Notes: generated by a model not told the origin, from the letters alone. A DNA stretch of 64,000 nt from Acanthosepion esculentum (GCA_964036315.1 OZ038500.1:60758446-60822445); one strand, 5' to 3'; shown: positions 42,597 through 53,611, numbered from the stretch's first letter. Translations and numbers: made by a program.

Positions 42597-42775
42597 GAAC
42601 TTCATCCACCGCGATGCGAATGAGTCCGAAATATTATTGTCGATAACTCCAAAATGGTAGATTCTATCAAAGTTTCTTTATTACTTCCGAATTAAACATG
42701 TATATTTACACTTAAATGGAACTATTCGGGAAATCTTTATTAGAAACTGAACGCATGGCTTGAACTTCAAATTAC
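42597..42775 (-). mobile_element. half-copy of foldback family FB1
   Basis: TCGATAACTCCAAAATGGTA, ACACTTAAATGGAACTATTC and GAAACTGAACGCATGGC follow the order of the right arm at 56600-56760. Confidence 0.65.
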
Positions 42776-42873
42776 CCTCGAGTTGAAATCAGTTTTGTCA
42801 TCCTGTTTTGTTACTGGGATAATGCAAGAGGATTTCATTATTGAGATTCCCATGCTTTATAGTCAGATACTCT

Positions 42874-42875
<2 letters not shown>

Positions 42876-42963
<88 letters not shown>
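42876..42963. repeat. (TA)n microsatellite
   Basis: About 44 TA units. Confidence 0.97.
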
Positions 42964-42965
<2 letters not shown>

Positions 42966-43649
42966 CTGCGTTCGGCTGTAGCTAAATTCCTTTTCTAGTA
43001 GTTTTAATGTACTGTTGTCTTGAAAATGAATATTACATGCTAAAATACATACTAAAAATATTTTCCCTTGAATATACCCTTGTGAATGGGGACGTGTATC
43101 TAATATAAAGGTGTGTCTTTTTACAGCCGTCGAAGACCGTCATAACTGATTTTTTATTCCGTGAATTATCTATTATCAGTATGATTGCTCATTTAAGTTA
43201 TTGCTATTTGTCCGCCATTTTCCTGAGAGCGGATGTATTTATTATGCTTTTGTTCGGTTTAAAATCTTCTTATTTGTTCATTCAAATTAAAAGTTCCATC
43301 TATTGTGCTTTCAAGATTCCTCGCAATTATACGAAACAGTAAAATGCACCAATGTCGTTTTTTTTTTACATTAATAATGCCAAAAAATATTTCTACTTTC
43401 TATTGTTTGGATTATTGAGATATTTGTAGTCGGGCGCATCTTCTTAAAAAAAAAAAATAAAAAGCCTATTACGCTAAAATTGCTTTTATTATCGCAAATT
43501 AATAACAATAGAAGTTAAATCCCAAAGCAATACATTTTATGTGTGCTTCCATTAATTTATTTCGCCCATCATGACAAACTGGGTTTCGGTTCGAGTTGGG
43601 TAGTACTGGATTGTTATATGCCAACCCATAATGGATTATTTAATACCGA
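42964..43649. other. unassigned AT-rich DNA
   Basis: Nothing recognised before the satellite domain. Confidence 0.4.
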
Positions 43650-43885
43650 AATGTATGTTTCTAATATGTATATTTGAGTCGATAAGCATTTACATTGTTA
43701 CAAGTAGGTAAATATTGGGAGTTTATATTTTGATCTACAAGTAATTTACATGCTTCGAAGATAAATATATATTCGTCGATTATATTTGAGCTTAAGAATG
43801 TAAGAATTTACTTTGTTCGGGTGTTCGGGGATAGGCAAATGTACGTCGTTTATATTTGAGCTTATAAGCATTTCATTGGTTCTGC

Positions 43886-43888
<3 letters not shown>

Positions 43889-43971
<83 letters not shown>

Positions 43972-44075
43972 AGCTCAAATATAAAAAACATATATTTGCC
44001 AATCCTGGAACCAAGTAAATTCTTAGACTCAAATGTAAATGGAACCAAGTAAATTCTTAGACTCAAATGTAAACG

Positions 44076-44159
<84 letters not shown>
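43889..44159. repeat. inverted satellite segment between two TA tracts
   Basis: Between (TA)n at 43889-43966 and 44079-44159, the satellite reads in reverse (AAGCTCAAATATAAAAAAC, ATATTTGCCAATCC, AAGTAAATTCTTAGACTCAA twice), opposite to the units on both outer sides. Confidence 0.9.
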
Positions 44160-44162
<3 letters not shown>

Positions 44163-44365
44163 AGCTTATAAGCATTTCATTGGATCTGGTGTAGGTATAT
44201 ATTCGTCGTTTATATTTGAGTCTGTAAGCATTTACTTGGTTCAGGAATAGGCAAATATGTCTTTTATATTTGATCTTATAAGCATTTCATTGGTTGTTCG
44301 GGGATAGGCAAATATACGTCATTTATATTTGAGCTTATAAGCATTCCATTGGTTCTGCGGTAGGT

Positions 44366-44369
<4 letters not shown>

Positions 44370-44438
<69 letters not shown>

Positions 44439-44538
44439 GTTTACATTTGAGTCTCTAAGAATTTACTTGGTTCGGGGATAGGCAAATATACGTCTTTTTT
44501 ACTTGAGCTTATAAGCATATCATTGGTTATGGTAGGTG

Positions 44539-44588
<50 letters not shown>
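44370..44588. repeat. two further (TA)n tracts within the satellite
   Basis: 44370-44435 and 44539-44588, each starting where a unit ends in GGTAGGTATA or GGTAGGTGTA. Confidence 0.93.
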
Positions 44589-44589
<1 letters not shown>

Positions 44590-44789
44590 GTCGTTTACAT
44601 TTGAGTCTCTAAGAATTTACTTGGTTCGGGGATTGGCAAATATATGTTTTTTTTTATATTTGAGCTTATAAGCATTTCATTGGTTCTGTCGTAGGTATAT
44701 ATTCGTGGTTTAAATTTGAGTCTGTAAGCATTTGCTTGTTTCGGGGATAGGCAAGTATACGTCGTTTATATTTGAGTCTGGACATTTCG

Positions 44790-45424
44790 TTGTGGTGTGA
44801 TAGCGAGTTTGTCTCACTAGATCAATTACAACTGAATAGCGAGTTTGATCCTCACTAGTTGCCCCATATTTTCGGCCTTGTGTCGCATAAAAATCAACGC
44901 TCAGAAAATGGTTTGAAAGCCCTTCGAAGTGCTGCATTGTTCAGCAAGCTTGTCTCGCTAGATCAATTACAACTGAGAATTTCGTCCTCACTGGGTGATC
45001 TACACTTTCGGCCCTGTGCCTAATCTAAGCTACGCTGAGAAAATCACCGGGTACTTCAACGTTGTGTAAGTGTTACCAAGCTTGTCTCGCTTACGACTGA
45101 GTTGTGAGTTCAATCCTCACTGAGTGCTCCATACTTTAGTCTTTGTGTTACATATTACGGTGGAGTAATGGATAGCGGCTCGGGTTGAGAAATCGGAGAG
45201 CCGAGTTCTAATTCCAGTCGAATCCATTACATTCACTTACGTGCTAAATACCCTTGGGAAAGGTATGAATCTTCTATTCCGCCCAGCTATGGATGGCAAC
45301 TGATCTACCGCAGAAAGAAATGTTAACCTACCGTGGGAAAAAATCGGCCTAGTCAGTCATGTATCAAAATACATGAACAACTAAGCCTGTATCACGCATG
45401 GCACGTATCTGTTACATATAAACT
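44790..45424 (+). mobile_element. three tandem SINE2 copies, the third split by a SINE1 insertion
   Basis: SINE2 motifs TTTGTCTCACTAGATCAATT, TTGTCTCGCTAGATCAATTA and AAGCTTGTCTCGCTTACGAC start three direct copies (about 44795, 44937, 45060). The third stops at TTTGTGTTACATAT and resumes at 45420 with AAACTACGCTT after a full SINE1. Confidence 0.82.
45156..45409 (+). mobile_element. SINE1 with perfect 10-bp TSD
   Basis: TGTTACATAT at 45146-45155 and 45410-45419 flank the element. Head GGTGGAGTAATGGATAGCGG, GAGCCGAGTTCTAATTCC, body with a small deletion after CCGCCCAGCTATGG, tail TGTATCACGCATGGCAC. Confidence 0.92.
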
Positions 45425-45967
45425 ACGCTTAATAAATAAGCATTTGTACTTGATTCGGGTTAGGTAAATATTGATTGTATATACTTGTGTTTGTAAGCAT
45501 TGACTTAGTTCAGAGATTGGTGTGTATTCGTCGTTTATATTTGTGTCTATACGCATTATTGTGTTCGAGGACAGGTAAATATTAGCGTTTTTTTTTTAAT
45601 TTATAATCATTTACTTGGTTCGGGATTAGCAACATATTGGCTATTTATATTTGAGACTTTAAGCATTTGCTTGATTTAGGGAAAGGTAAATATCGGTCGT
45701 ATTTTTTGAGCATGTAATCAGGTACTTCGTTCGTGACTGCTAAATGCTTGTGTATTTTTATTTAAGTTTCTAAGCATTTATGTAGTTACCAGTAGGTTAA
45801 CATTGGTCGTTTATATTTGTGTCTATAAGTATTACTTGGTTCATGAACAAGAAGATACTCACCGTTTTATATTTGAGTCAATGAACATTTATCTGGTTTG
45901 GGGATAGGTATATATTGGTCATTTAAATTTTGATATATAAGCATTGAAACTTTAAGTAATTTATTGG

Positions 45968-47010
45968 TTTGGTTTGTTTCGTTTTACGGCATACCAAGTA
46001 CAAGGGGTTATTTAATGCCTACAAGATTTTTATTGCTAGTAATAACTTTTTTTACCAAAAGTGTATTGCTGTTAAATTTTTTTTTTCTTTTTACAAATAT
46101 TTACTTCTGGTAATAATTTTTTTCCGAAAATGTATTACTGGTAATATTCCTTTTCCAAAAATGTATTGCTGGTAATATTTATTTTTCAAAAATGTATTGT
46201 TGGAAATATTTTTCTTTTTGAAAAATGTACTGCTGGCAATAATTAAATTTTAGTTCATAAACATTGGTTTAGTTTGTTTTACGACATACCAACATTAATG
46301 TGGTATTTAATGACGACAAGATTTTTATTGCTGGTAATAAAAATGTATCGCTAGTAATATGTTTTCCACAAATGTATTGCTGGTAATAAGTTTTCTTTTT
46401 CAAAATATATTGCCGGTAATATTTTTTCCAAAATTGTATTGCTGGTAATAATTTCTCTTTTTCAAGATGTATTGTTGGTAATGTTTCTTTCCAAAAAAAT
46501 TATTGCTGGTAATAATTTTACTTTTTCACAAATATATTGTTGGTAATATTTTTTCCAAAAATGTATTACTGGTAATAATTTTTCCTTTTCAAAAATATAT
46601 TGTTAGTAATATATTTTTCCAAATATGTATTGTTGATAATATCTTTTCTTTATCAAAAATGTATTGTTGGTAATATGTTTTTTCCATTTTTATTGCTGCA
46701 ATAAGTTTTCTTTTTCAAAATGTATTCCTGATAATATTTTTCTTTTTCAACAATGTATTGCTGGCAATCATTTTTCAAAAAACTATTGCTGGCATTAAAA
46801 CCTATTTTTATACTTTCACAGCGTTTTGACATCTTTTAGTGTGGTTCATTAATTGCCCATAGCCTGGACCCCGACAGGTGCCACCACCTTGGGTCAGGGT
46901 GGCCTCGGGAACACAAACATCGAAGAGATGGATCCTCGCACGTCGGAACCTCCTGATCAATGGCCTTGATGTCAGATGTAGTTTATTGTCATACTCAGGA
47001 CGGGCAATTA
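45968..47010 (-). repeat. U1 repeat, copy 4, with ~25-unit internal array
   Basis: GTTTTACGGCATACCAAG, GACAAGATTTTTATTGCTGG (twice: 46014 and 46315, the first imperfect), then about 770 bp of TGTATTGCTGGTAATATTTT-type units (roughly 28-32 bp each), ATACTTTCACAGCGTTTTGA, GGGAACACAAACATCGAAGA and one TGTAGTTTATTGTCATACTC unit. Inserted in the ~57-bp satellite. Confidence 0.75.
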
Positions 47011-47261
47011 TTTGGTTTAGAGACAGTTAAATAGTGGTCGTTTATATTGTAGCTTGCAAGCATTTACTTCGTTCGGTGATACGTATATATTGGTCATTTA
47101 TGTTTGTGTCTATAAACATTTAATTGTAACTTGGTTCGGAGACAGGCAAATATTAGTTGTTTATTTTTTATTCAATATGCATTTACTTCCTTTCGGGATA
47201 GGTGACTATTAGACGTTTATTTTTGAGTGAATAAGCATTTACTTGGTTCGGGAAAAAGGCA

Positions 47262-48099
47262 TACAGAGTGTGATGAATAAATTGTCTAAATGACGAAATA
47301 ATGAAAATAACACTAACATTTCACTTTAACAAAGATATTTACCAAAATTACACAAGATATATTGGAATACCAAAGAGTAAATTTATTGATTAAAATCGCC
47401 ATTGGCTTCGACCACGGCCTCCAGACGACTCCGGAATCTACTGCAACTATTCTGGACGATCTCCTTGTTTACGTTGGTGAATGCTACCTTAATCCTTGCC
47501 TTCAGTTCATCTTTGGTGTTACAAGGAGTTTTGTTAGTCTTTCGCTCAACTGCACTCACACATAATATTCAAGGAGGTTGGAGTCAGGAGGGTAAGCAGG
47601 CCAGTTGTAAGTAGTAATGTGGTTACAGAAATTTTCTGACGTCCATGGCTGGGTTCTCCTACTTCTTCCAGCAGCTACCCTCTTGGCACAGGGAAACATT
47701 ACCTCCTCAAGGCACTTGATGTAGGCTTCCGTATTGAGTGTGTGTCCCTCACCAACAAATCCCTGAGTTCTGTTCTCATCAGAACGATCAGAGTGAGTTT
47801 ACCTACATAATCCCGATTAGACTTATCCAAGTCTTGCCGAATCCTCTGCGCTGTCCTCAGATTGACACCCAAACACTCTGAAATGTTCGTATTGGAGCTT
47901 CCGGTGCGAATGCCAAGCTGTACAGCATACCTTTTTCTAATTTCCTGAGGAGGAAATTACGTCATGCTACACTTTTTTCTCACAGACGGTGCCAAACTGA
48001 CAGTACTATACTGTTCAGTCGACAAAATCAAAAACAATCAACGCACATGCGCGAAATTAAAAGTGTAAAAGGTCGCGATTTTACCCATCGTACCTTGTA
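47262..48099 (-). mobile_element. internally deleted mariner-family element
   Basis: Ends TACAGAGTGTGATGAATAAA and (reversed) TACAAGGTACGATGGGTAAA give imperfect ~24-bp terminal inverted repeats. On the minus strand 47960-47820 reads IRKRYAVQLGIRTGSSNTNI, SECLGVNLRTAQRIRQDLD (HTH region); 47700-47530 reads SENFCNHITTYNWPAYPPDS and LLEYYVWVQLSERLTK; 47460-47400 holds RFRSRLEAVVEANGDF-like VDSGVVWRPWSK in another frame. The central catalytic part is mostly missing and frames shift. It is inserted in the ~57-bp satellite. The C-terminus resembles that at 53865-54025. Confidence 0.8.
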
Positions 48100-48510
48100 T
48101 ATTGGTCGATTATATCTGATTCTATAAGCATTCGCGAATAAGTAAATATACGTCATTTATGTTTGAAGCTATATGTATATACGTGTTTTAAAGTAGGTAA
48201 ATATTAATTTATATTTGCTTCTATAAGTATTTATTTGATTTGGGGATCGGTAAATATTTGGAAGTTTGTATTTGAGTCTGTAAGCATTTACTTTTTCGGT
48301 AGCAGGTATATACTGTGAGTTTATATTTGAGTTTGTAAGATTTACTTTTTCGGTAACAGGTAAATACATTCGGTTTATATTTGAGTTTGTAAGCATTCAT
48401 TTGTTTCTGGCATAGGTATATATTTGTCGTTTACATTAGAATCTATAAATATTCACTTGCTTTGGGGATATGTAAATTTCGGCCGTTTGTATTTGAGTGG
48501 GGCTTACACC

Positions 48511-49338
48511 CATTATGCGGGAGAATAGCAATCCTATTCCATGGCACCTTCCGACAGAAGCCATGTTTTTCTTTTTAAATGGACTATTTTCAATTTTTGA
48601 TATTGACATTTAATTTACATCGCAGATTTCATAAACATATCACACGCCAGCTATCTAAATTTGATCGACTTTCTTATTTTGAATTTGACCTTTACTGATC
48701 CATTTTGCATTAGCACTTGATCAATCGATTTAATTGCTATGTTCTTGCTATTGGCTATATCTCTATATTATTGCCGATTTTAGATGTATCAACTGTTTGT
48801 GGCATTTCAACCAGAAATTATTTCTTTTAAATGCAACGTTTTGTGGAAATGGGATTCATTTTTTCTTTTCTCTCTTCAAGTCATTGTTGAGCATTGACCA
48901 ATTTTTAGCTTAAACCACTCGCTCACAATACTTCAGTCAGAAGATCAAAACTATGTTGAAATAAATACAAAGTGAGAAATCGCCATTTTTCTTTATTGTA
49001 GTTTGACACCTTTCAATATTCCGTTTCTTTGATATTTTTTTCAAAAAAGTTCTCTTTTTTAACATAATCTAATTTCCTTTTATTTCTCGAGAGATTTACA
49101 CGTTTTGTTCAAGTTCTACGCTTCTTTTCAATTTTTACTTCCATTTTTTATTTCTTTCAACCAATTTATCGATGATTTGTGATCGTTTATTTTTCTTAGT
49201 CGTTTTGTTTCTTCCTTCACTTTGTCTCACAGAGAAAGACAGAAGAACACAGCAAGTGTAAGAGAATTCAAGCTGAACATTATTTTCTAACAACTACGTT
49301 CGGATGAACAGAAAATGCAATTTTTGTTTACTGAGAAT
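48511..49338. other. unassigned AT-rich DNA
   Basis: Nothing recognised. Confidence 0.4.
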
Positions 49339-50171
49339 GACATGAACCGAAGCCAAAGATAAGTACAGGGTAAGTGACATGGGTTGAAACCAAGGACAGC
49401 GACATGGACTGAAACCAAGGACAGTAACCTGGGGTGAAGCCAAGGACAGTGACATGTGCTGAAGATAAGGATAGTCACATGAGCTGATGACAAGGAAAGT
49501 GACATGGGCTGAAGCTAAGGACAGTGACATGGGCTGAAGCTAAGGACAGTCACGTAAGCTGAAGACAAGGAATGTGACATGGGCTGAAGCTAAGGACAGT
49601 GACATGGGCTGAAGCTAAGGACAGTGACATGGGCTGAAGCTAAGGACAGTAACCTGGGGTGAAGACAAGGAAAGTGACATGGGCTGAAGCCAAGGACAGT
49701 GACATGGGCTGAAGCTAAGGACAGTGACATGGGCTGAAGCTAAGGACAGTCACGTGGGCTGAAGACAAGGAATGTGACATGGGCTGAAGCCAAGGACAGT
49801 GACATGGGCTGAAGCTAAGGACAGTGACATGGGCTGAAGCTAAGGACAGTCACGTGGGCTGAAGCTAAGGACAGTCACGTGGCTGAAGACCAGGAAAGTA
49901 ACATGGGCTGAAGCCAAGGACAGTGACATGGGCTGAAGCTAAGGACAGTGACATGGGCTGAAGCTAAGGACAGTGACATGGGCTGAAGACAAGCAAAGTG
50001 ACATGGGCTGAAATCAAAGACAGTGACATCGACTGAAGCCAAGGACAGGAACCTGGGCTGATGCCAAGGAGAGTGACATGGGCTGAAGAGAAGGACATTA
50101 ACCTGGGCTGAAGACAAAGAAAGTGACATTGACTGAAGCCAAAGACAGTGACATGAGCCGAAGCTAAGGAA
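49339..50171. repeat. 25-bp minisatellite, about 33 units, with 100-bp higher-order structure
   Basis: Unit GACATGGGCTGAAGCTAAGG + ACAGT. Variant units GAAGACAAGG or GAAGATAAGG recur at 49461, 49561, 49661 and 49761, exactly 100 bp apart. Open frames on the minus strand across it (SLSLASAHVT type) are repeat artefacts. Confidence 0.96.
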
Positions 50172-50394
50172 CAAACTATGAGGACAATACTGGTTAGCCA
50201 AAGGAAGTATTTCTGCTTATTTTCCTTTCTAATTTTTGGCGATTGAGGCTATTTAAGAACGTTTATTTTGTCTTACATTCAAAACGAATATTTCAAATTG
50301 TCTTTTCTTACTTTTCATATATTTGCTAATTGCAAATCTTAAAAGTTAACATTTTGTTCTTTGATCTGGTGAATGTGCAGGTGATATAATTTTC

Positions 50395-50580
50395 AGAGGC
50401 TCGAAAGGAGAAATTGGCTAACTGATTTCGAATCCCACTCGTGATCGCTTCTTTCACTTCCGCTCAAATACTCTTGTGAAAGGTAACTGTACCTATATAT
50501 CCCTTCTCAGCTATGGGTTAAATAGCAGGACAGACTGAACATTTTAACCAAGGTTCGTAACTAGTAGTCAAAGAGAAAGA
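50395..50580 (+). mobile_element. SINE1/SINE3-related copy, diverged
   Basis: GAGGCTCGAAAGGAGAAATT, TTTCGAATCCCACTCG, ACTTCCGCTCAAATACTC, AGCTATGGGTTAAATAGCAG. The head is more decayed than in SINE1. A SINE3-like tail may continue to about 50740. Confidence 0.55.
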
Positions 50581-50904
50581 CAAATTAGAACTCAAACATA
50601 TATATATATTAAGGGTGCATACATAGTTACAGAATAAACTACAGATTGGCCCTGTGGGTGATGAAGAAACACAAATGAGCAGATGGTCATACTCGGAAAC
50701 AAGCAGCGGTGGTGAAGTTGAGACATCACCGTGAGTTCAAGTGAGCCTTGAGAAACAGCTCTGATGTTGCTGATGGCTCTCCAAACTCATAACCAAAGAA
50801 ATATTTGCCAGCCTGCAAAATGCATGCTGGTGTACATTATTATATTTTTCAGAAGAAAAAAAATTAGTAATTTTTAAACTGGCTGTGCAATGTTCACAGC
50901 CCCG

Positions 50905-51045
50905 GAATATGAAATATGAACCGATTTTGAATTCCAGTCGAGATCGTTGCATTCACGTCAGCATAAATAATCTTGTAAAATTTATGTATCCAGCTCTTCC
51001 ATACTGAGCTATGGCTTAAATAGCCGGTTGGCATCTAGACACATT
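50905..51045 (+). mobile_element. SINE1/SINE3-related fragment
   Basis: GATTTTGAATTCCAGTCGAG, TTGCATTCACGTCAGCATAA and GAGCTATGGCTTAAATAGCC are colinear with the SINE1 body. Confidence 0.5.
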
Positions 51046-51083
51046 TGACAGCCTATAAAATGCATACTGTCTTATATGGTGAT

Positions 51084-51223
51084 ATCTGGTCACCTCGAGG
51101 TGGTGTAATAGTTAGCAAGCTTGTCTCGCTAGAACAATTACGACTGAGTAGTGAGTTCGATTCCCACTGGGTGCCACATACTTTCGGCCTTGTGCCACAT
51201 CTGAGCTACGCGTGGAAAATCAC
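51084..51223 (+). mobile_element. SINE2, intact, perfect 19-bp TSD
   Basis: ACCTCGAGGTGGTGTAATAG, TTAGCAAGCTTGTCTCGCTA (A-box region), GAGTTCGATTCCCACTGGG (B box), CTTTCGGCCTTGTGCCACAT, GAGCTACGCGTGG. Both flanks are TACTGTCTTATATGGTGAT (51065-51083 and 51224-51242). Confidence 0.95.
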
Positions 51224-51259
51224 TACTGTCTTATATGGTGATTACCTAACCGCATCTAA

Positions 51260-51378
51260 GAGGTAGCACAAGGCCGAAAGTATGGGGCAACAGGTGAGGG
51301 CCGAACCCTCTATTTACTTTTAATTGATCTAGTGAGACAAGCTTAGTAATCGTTACACCATGTCGTTGCACTTAATTA
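51260..51378 (-). mobile_element. SINE2 copy
   Basis: GGCCGAAAGTATGGGGCA, GGCCGAACCCTC, TTGATCTAGTGAGACAAGC and ATCGTTACACCATGTCGTTG: SINE2 read in reverse, just downstream of the intact copy. Confidence 0.82.
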
Positions 51379-51384
51379 TTTTCT

Positions 51385-51785
51385 AAGGCCAGCTTAGATG
51401 TTGCATAAGGCCGAAAGTATGGGGCAGCTACTGATGATCGAGCACAATTTCAGTAGAGCACAATTCTCTTCGGCGGTAAACCTTCGCTTATCCACTCCTC
51501 GCTCCAATCCACGGTGTAAATCGCGTCTCCATCGTGAACGATCGTTGACGACGTCTTCACACCTCTCGATGTCCATGTCCGTCGTCCTCATTTGACTCTT
51601 GCAGACGTTCTTCAAACGAAGATGCAGTCTCCCCGTGTTCTCCGTACAGAAGGACCATCGGAATCCTTACATACGGCATACGGTGTACATGTCCAAATCA
51701 GCGGACGATCGAACTCGCTATTCACTCGTAATTGATCTTGCGAGACTAGCTTATTAACCATTACACTATGTCAAAGTGCCCCTCG
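51385..51785 (-). mobile_element. SINE2 copy split by a LINE fragment
   Basis: 51385-51427 (GGCCAGCTTAGATGTTGCAT...GTATGGGGCA) is the SINE2 3' part; 51708-51785 (GATCGAACTCGCTATTCACT...CCATTACACTATGTC) is its 5' part. LINE sequence lies between. Confidence 0.65.
51430..51700 (-). pseudogene. LINE ORF2 C-terminal fragment (DRS.WRRDLHR family)
   Basis: The minus strand reads RIPMVLLYGEHGETASSFEE, then after a frameshift LKNVCKSQ-like, MDIERCEDVVNDRSRWRRDL and HRGLERGVDKRRFTAEENCA. This is the end of a LINE ORF2 (R.P....YGEL..GKR...R...KD..K.......W...A.DRS.WRR). A second copy is at 53130-53440. It sits inside a SINE2. Confidence 0.65.
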
Positions 51786-51859
51786 CTGTCTGATATAGAC
51801 ATTATTTTAAACATTTTGTCGCTAATGAATTATAATAATTATTAATTTTAATCAGCCTA

Positions 51860-52200
51860 TTATATTTGCATTCACTCTCACGTAATTATCCTTGGGAACG
51901 GTATTTAGCCAGCTCTTCTACTCCCAAGTTATGGGTTAAATAGAAAGCCAGAGCGGTTGTTCTTTCTGTAGTTGGCAATCAAAATAAGAGAAGGACAAGT
52001 TGGAATTCAAAAGCGTGTGTGGTTCTGGCCGGTCATATACTGGAGCTGTGACTAAGGTCCGGTCAGCACAGTCGCAGTATATTCTAATGTTGGATCTGCG
52101 GGTGTTGAAAAACAAATGAACTTCAATAGATAGTCATGCTCGGAGAGGAACCGCCTTGCTAAATTTGAAAAATCAGACTTCTCTGTAGTACGCATTCAAA
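51860..52200 (+). mobile_element. SINE3 copy
   Basis: GCATTCACTCTCACGTAATT, AGTTATGGGTTAAATAGAAA, GTTGGAATTCAAAAGCGTG, GTGACTAAGGTCCGGTCAGC, GGATCTGCGGGTGTTGAAAA. Shares its front with the SINE1 body and its tail with 33180-33300 and possibly 50640-50740. Confidence 0.6.
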
Positions 52201-52474
52201 TTGAAACCGGTCTGACGATAATTAATGACTCTAATAGTCAATGCTGAAGACAATAGCACTTTCGAAATTTTAAAACGGCAACCAAGTTTCAATTAGACGG
52301 GAAAAAATCATTATTGGAGAGAAAAATCCTCAAGCAACATTATTATTATTCCAATAGCCACTTTTAAGGAATAATAATTCAAGAATTTTCCCACCCTATA
52401 ATTAGACTGTGAGAATTCTACGTTTCATTTGAATATCCTGGATGTAATTTTCTCTCCAAAAAGGGTAATCATGG

Positions 52475-52712
52475 TCAGTTATGTGCAATACGTGATACAC
52501 GCGTAGATGATCATGTATCTTTCGATACATAATTGACGAGGCAGAGTTTTTCCGCTAAGTAGGTTGCCATTTCTTTCTACGGTAGTCCAGTTGCCATCCA
52601 AAGCTATAGAACTCTGTCTGTCCTGCGATTTACCCATAGCTTGGGGGGAAGAGGATTAATGAATTCAACTGTAATTCGAACTCGGATCTCTGATTCCTCA
52701 ATCCGAGCGGCT
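52475..52712 (-). mobile_element. SINE1, near full length
   Basis: Reverse of the SINE1 order: ACGTGATACACGCGTAGATG, TCTTTCGATACATAATTGAC, TAGTCCAGTTGCCATCC, CCTGCGATTTACCCATAGC, TCGAACTCGGATCTCTGATT, ATCCGAGCGGCTC. A deletion removes the ACTTACGTGCTAATACCC part. Confidence 0.85.
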
Positions 52713-52883
52713 CAACGTGGGGGCACTTTCCAAAATATAATTTTATCTACTCCAGAATAACACCTGGTATATGTTTGTTTGGCTAACCTAAGTTATACAT
52801 CGGAGTATCAAATATTATGGTCTAAATAATTATACTATTAACGAAGCAAGTTTTTGCTTCTTTTTACAACAACTGTTTTAAGT

Positions 52884-52921
52884 CACACACACACACACAC
52901 GAACACACACACACATCTATA

Positions 52922-52960
<39 letters not shown>
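52884..52960. repeat. (CA)n then (TA)n microsatellite
   Basis: CACACA with one GAA interruption, then TA with one CA interruption. Confidence 0.95.
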
Positions 52961-53129
52961 GCATGTGTGGCAACCTCGGTCTTGAGAAACCGTGGATGTA
53001 CCCAAAGAGTTATGCTTCAGATGCTGATGACGGTGCAACATCTGGGATGGTTTCATAGGCCCAATCGTGAAAGTCAGGATTGCATGTAAGGCATATGAAG
53101 AAAACCCCCTCCCACCCAGATATTGCCTT

Positions 53130-53440
53130 ATTTTATTTGAGTCGAGTACAGTTCGCCCAGGCGGCAAACATTTGTTTTTCCACTCCTTGCTCCAACACAC
53201 GGTGCAAATCGCGTCTCCAGCATGAGCGATCGTTGGCGACGTCTACCCACCACTCGATATCCATGTCCATAAATATCATGTCATTTTTATATATGTCCTT
53301 CAAGCGAAAATGAGGTGTCCTCTTCCTTGAGGCCAGTTCTCCATACACAAGGACCAACGGAACTATCCTACCATACAACATATGGTGTGCATGTACAAGT
53401 CTGCGGAACCGATGCTGTTGGAGAAGGGCGAATAGGCGAG
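53130..53440 (-). pseudogene. LINE ORF2 C-terminal fragment (DRS.WRRDLHR family)
   Basis: The minus strand reads HRFRRLVHAHHMLYGRIVPL, VLVYGELASRKRTPHFRLKD, IYKNDMIFMDMDIEW, WVDVANDRSCWRRDLHRVLE and QGVEKQMFAAWANC in one open frame of about 100 codons. It is longer and better preserved than the copy at 51430-51700, and probably the last part of an ORF2. RT motifs are missing. Confidence 0.72.
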
Positions 53441-53611
53441 GTAACTAGACAAGGGTGAGAAATTTTACATATATATATATATATATTACTTAAACTTTAT
53501 CTTTAGTGGATGCGCATATTCAAGTAGACGCTTTGTTAATTAATTAAAAAAAGTATTTAGTTATTTTCGGCTATCGGTCTGAATATTCGAGAAATCTTAT
53601 TAAAGACAAAC

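Larger units (their letters stand above)
43650..48510. repeat. ~57-bp satellite domain, interrupted
   Basis: Degenerate tandem units of the form TATTTGAGTCTATAAGCATT + TACTTGGTTCGGGGATAGG + TAAATATTGGTCGTT are found at 43650-44780, 45425-45967, 47005-47261 and 48100-48510. The interruptions are SINEs (44790-45424), U1 (45968-47010) and a mariner (47262-48099). TA tracts lie inside at 43889-43966, 44079-44159, 44370-44435 and 44539-44588. Confidence 0.85.

Noticed and set aside
49287..50201. Minus-strand frames with SLSLASAHVT repeats
   Set aside because: Artefact of the 25-bp minisatellite; unit length is not a multiple of three, so the peptide pattern changes from unit to unit.
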